64,000 nucleotides of DNA from assembly GCA_035582835.1 (NCBI GenBank), contig JAYKAV010003057.1:212109-276108 (forward strand), in the 5' to 3' direction. Under the pieces are notes generated by a model. It searched no databases and was not told the origin of the DNA. It saw nothing but the letters and a program-made list of their open reading frames with translations. A program made the translations under genes and the position numbers. Below are positions 62,418 through 64,000 of this stretch, in pieces (the first letter of the stretch is position 1; the number at the start of each line of letters is the position of its first letter). This DNA comes from Phoebastria nigripes. Lineage: Eukaryota; Chordata; Aves; Procellariiformes; Diomedeidae.

Positions 62418-62562
62418 TGTGCTTGAGCAGCCACTGCTCTTTGCTCAACATTCTCCTCCACTCTGCTCTGTGCACCAACAGGGAACGAGACACTCCCTAT
62501 CTCAACCCCTTGGAGGCCAAATGCAGTGTGTCTCTCAAGCATCTGAGCAGCTGATGACACAG
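62418..62562 (+). CDS. Weak candidate exon, Gln/Ser-rich, plus strand
   Basis: A 145-bp plus-strand segment follows a pyrimidine-containing acceptor (TTTGTTTCTGTGGCCAACAG) and ends at ACACAG then GTATAG, a fair donor. One base then 48 open codons give a Gln-, Ser- and His-rich peptide (for example HSLSQPLGGQMQCVSQASEQ). It is GC-richer than its surroundings. The opposite strand is also open over most of it, so a chance frame is quite possible. It lies on the other strand from most exon candidates here. Confidence 0.2.
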
Positions 62563-64000
62563 GTATAGTCTATGTTGGGCCAAAGTGAAATTAGACGACA
62601 AGGCTGCAAGCAAACACAATATAGCATAATGTCAAACAAAACTGAGAAAACACTAAATCAAACCAAAGCAACAATCAAAGACAAAGACAGCTTCAACTGT
62701 TTGTAATGACCATTTCTTACTCCATCTTTTATTCTTCATACAAGCCTTGATGCATAAAGAAATACCTGACCCTGAACACTTCTGCAATGGTACTTCCACC
62801 TCAACCTTCAACCTCCCTGAAGCTCACTGCTAAGGCATCTTCACTATGAATTGGCACTTGCTCTATGAGCTGAGGCTAAGCTGCTGATAGCCACTGGCAT
62901 AACTCTCTGGGCACTTCATCCTCTTGACCAAACTTCTTGGATTGCCAATAGAAAAAAAAAATACCATAAGCATTCAGGAGTCAACATGATTTTTAAACAT
63001 GTTTTTGTCATATTCTCTATGGTACATTCAGCAAGGGGAGCTTTTGTTTCCTGGGAAGTGTAATATTTTTCTTGCATTTCCTCTCCCAAGTAGTTACTGC
63101 ACTCCTTTTAATGACTTCTAATACTGAGAAAACTCAGGAAACATAGTGCAATTCATCCAACCTGCATTTTACAAACTTCAAAAGAAATAAAAACGTTGTT
63201 AAAGCTGCATAAATGACAACTTAATCCCACATCAAATAGAGGTAAACATAGTGAGAAGCCAAATTAAATGTCATCTCTTTTTCTGTTTTTCTCCTTGGAC
63301 TGCCACACACCAAACATTTNGTATGATCTATGAGGTTTCCAGGATAATAAAGCAGAAAGATACATCTGTATAATTCTTTTTGTATTTACAGCAAGACAAA
63401 TTGTCTTGTTTTGAAACACCAGGGCTGATTGGAGTTGCACAATAGGGTATAAAATTGTCATTGCAGCAGTCTGTTTGTGTATAGTCAAATATCACGTTGA
63501 CAGTATAACAGGAGTTGATTGCACTTTGAAAGAATTGTATCCACACATTGTTATCCGAACTAAATCCCTCAAACCTTGCTCTACACTTCTAATATTCTAA
63601 TTTTACTTTGTTTCTAATGTGTACAGATTGATTCAAAATGCAAATGCAAATCTGGAAGAATACCAGAAAGTTATTTTTACCTATGTTGTGCTGGCTCTAC
63701 TGAGATGTTTTGGTATTTACATAAAACATGTTTTCTGCTTGCAATTTTTCTTCTGTTTGTTCTGTGAAAAACTGAAGTTATAGCAGTCAATGTTTTCAAT
63801 GGTGGTGCCTGAAATTATCCTTCCAAATTTAAGCTTACGGACTCCATAAAAGCAGACATATTTTAAAAGACATTGGGAACCATCCTATTTGCAATAAATT
63901 GATCATGATCTGAAAATCTTGCACCTTATTGACCTAATAAAACCAGACGCTGACACGTGGCACAGTTGATACAGTCCATGTACACTCCACCTGAATCCCA
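62563..64000. other. AT-rich non-coding stretch to the window end
   Basis: No gene, repeat family or RNA was recognised. Overlapping minus-strand frames at 63264-63546 show no domain. Confidence 0.45.

Noticed and set aside
1..64000. Prokaryotic-type features, tRNA, rRNA, CRISPR array
   Set aside because: No cloverleaf A/B boxes, rRNA segments or regularly spaced repeats were seen; all evidence points to vertebrate nuclear DNA.

Overview
This window looks like nuclear DNA from a bird. The non-LTR elements are all CR1 LINEs, including one almost complete copy, and the LTRs are of an avian endogenous-retrovirus type that starts near TGTCCTGG and ends near AACCACGACA. There is no compact gene layout, operon, tRNA, rRNA or CRISPR array. 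Most of the window is AT-rich, mostly single-copy sequence of the kind found in large introns or intergenic deserts. Single N bases occur roughly every 1 to 2 kb, and there is one gap of exactly 1000 N, so this is a draft assembly. A neoavian host is a guess from the LTR type.

Layout: 1-4 kb holds two directly repeated solo LTRs (1835-2410 and 3195-3740). An old, decayed CR1 tail sits at 9.9-10.5 kb. A truncated CR1 on the minus strand lies at 19.76-20.9 kb. A near-full-length CR1 on the plus strand runs from about 27.6 to 33.2 kb. It is split in ORF2 by a foreign LTR-like segment (32442-32793), most of which probably lies in the gap at 31442-32441. A degraded minus-strand LTR of another family starts at 35253. 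Two near-identical solo LTRs face each other at 42369-42906 (+) and 43567-44123 (-). A 5'-truncated CR1 is at 46.3-47.0 kb and a very old CR1 ORF2 relic is at about 54.35-55.3 kb.

Host coding content is sparse and no host gene could be named. The best candidate is a 107-bp minus-strand exon at 48094-48200 with good splice sites and one open frame of 35 codons. Weaker splice-flanked candidates are at 51914-51969 (-), 14152-14237 (-), 16368-16507 (-, overlapping a plus-strand alternative at 16410-16533) and 62418-62562 (+). Most point to a minus-strand gene with very long introns, but their reading phases do not join simply, so the model is incomplete.

I found no convincing new biological system. 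The most informative points are four solo LTRs with perfect 5-bp target duplications in two tight pairs, one LTR whose middle has been exchanged, a 540-bp inverted LTR pair, the nested insertion inside CR1 next to the gap, and the unnamed exon candidates.
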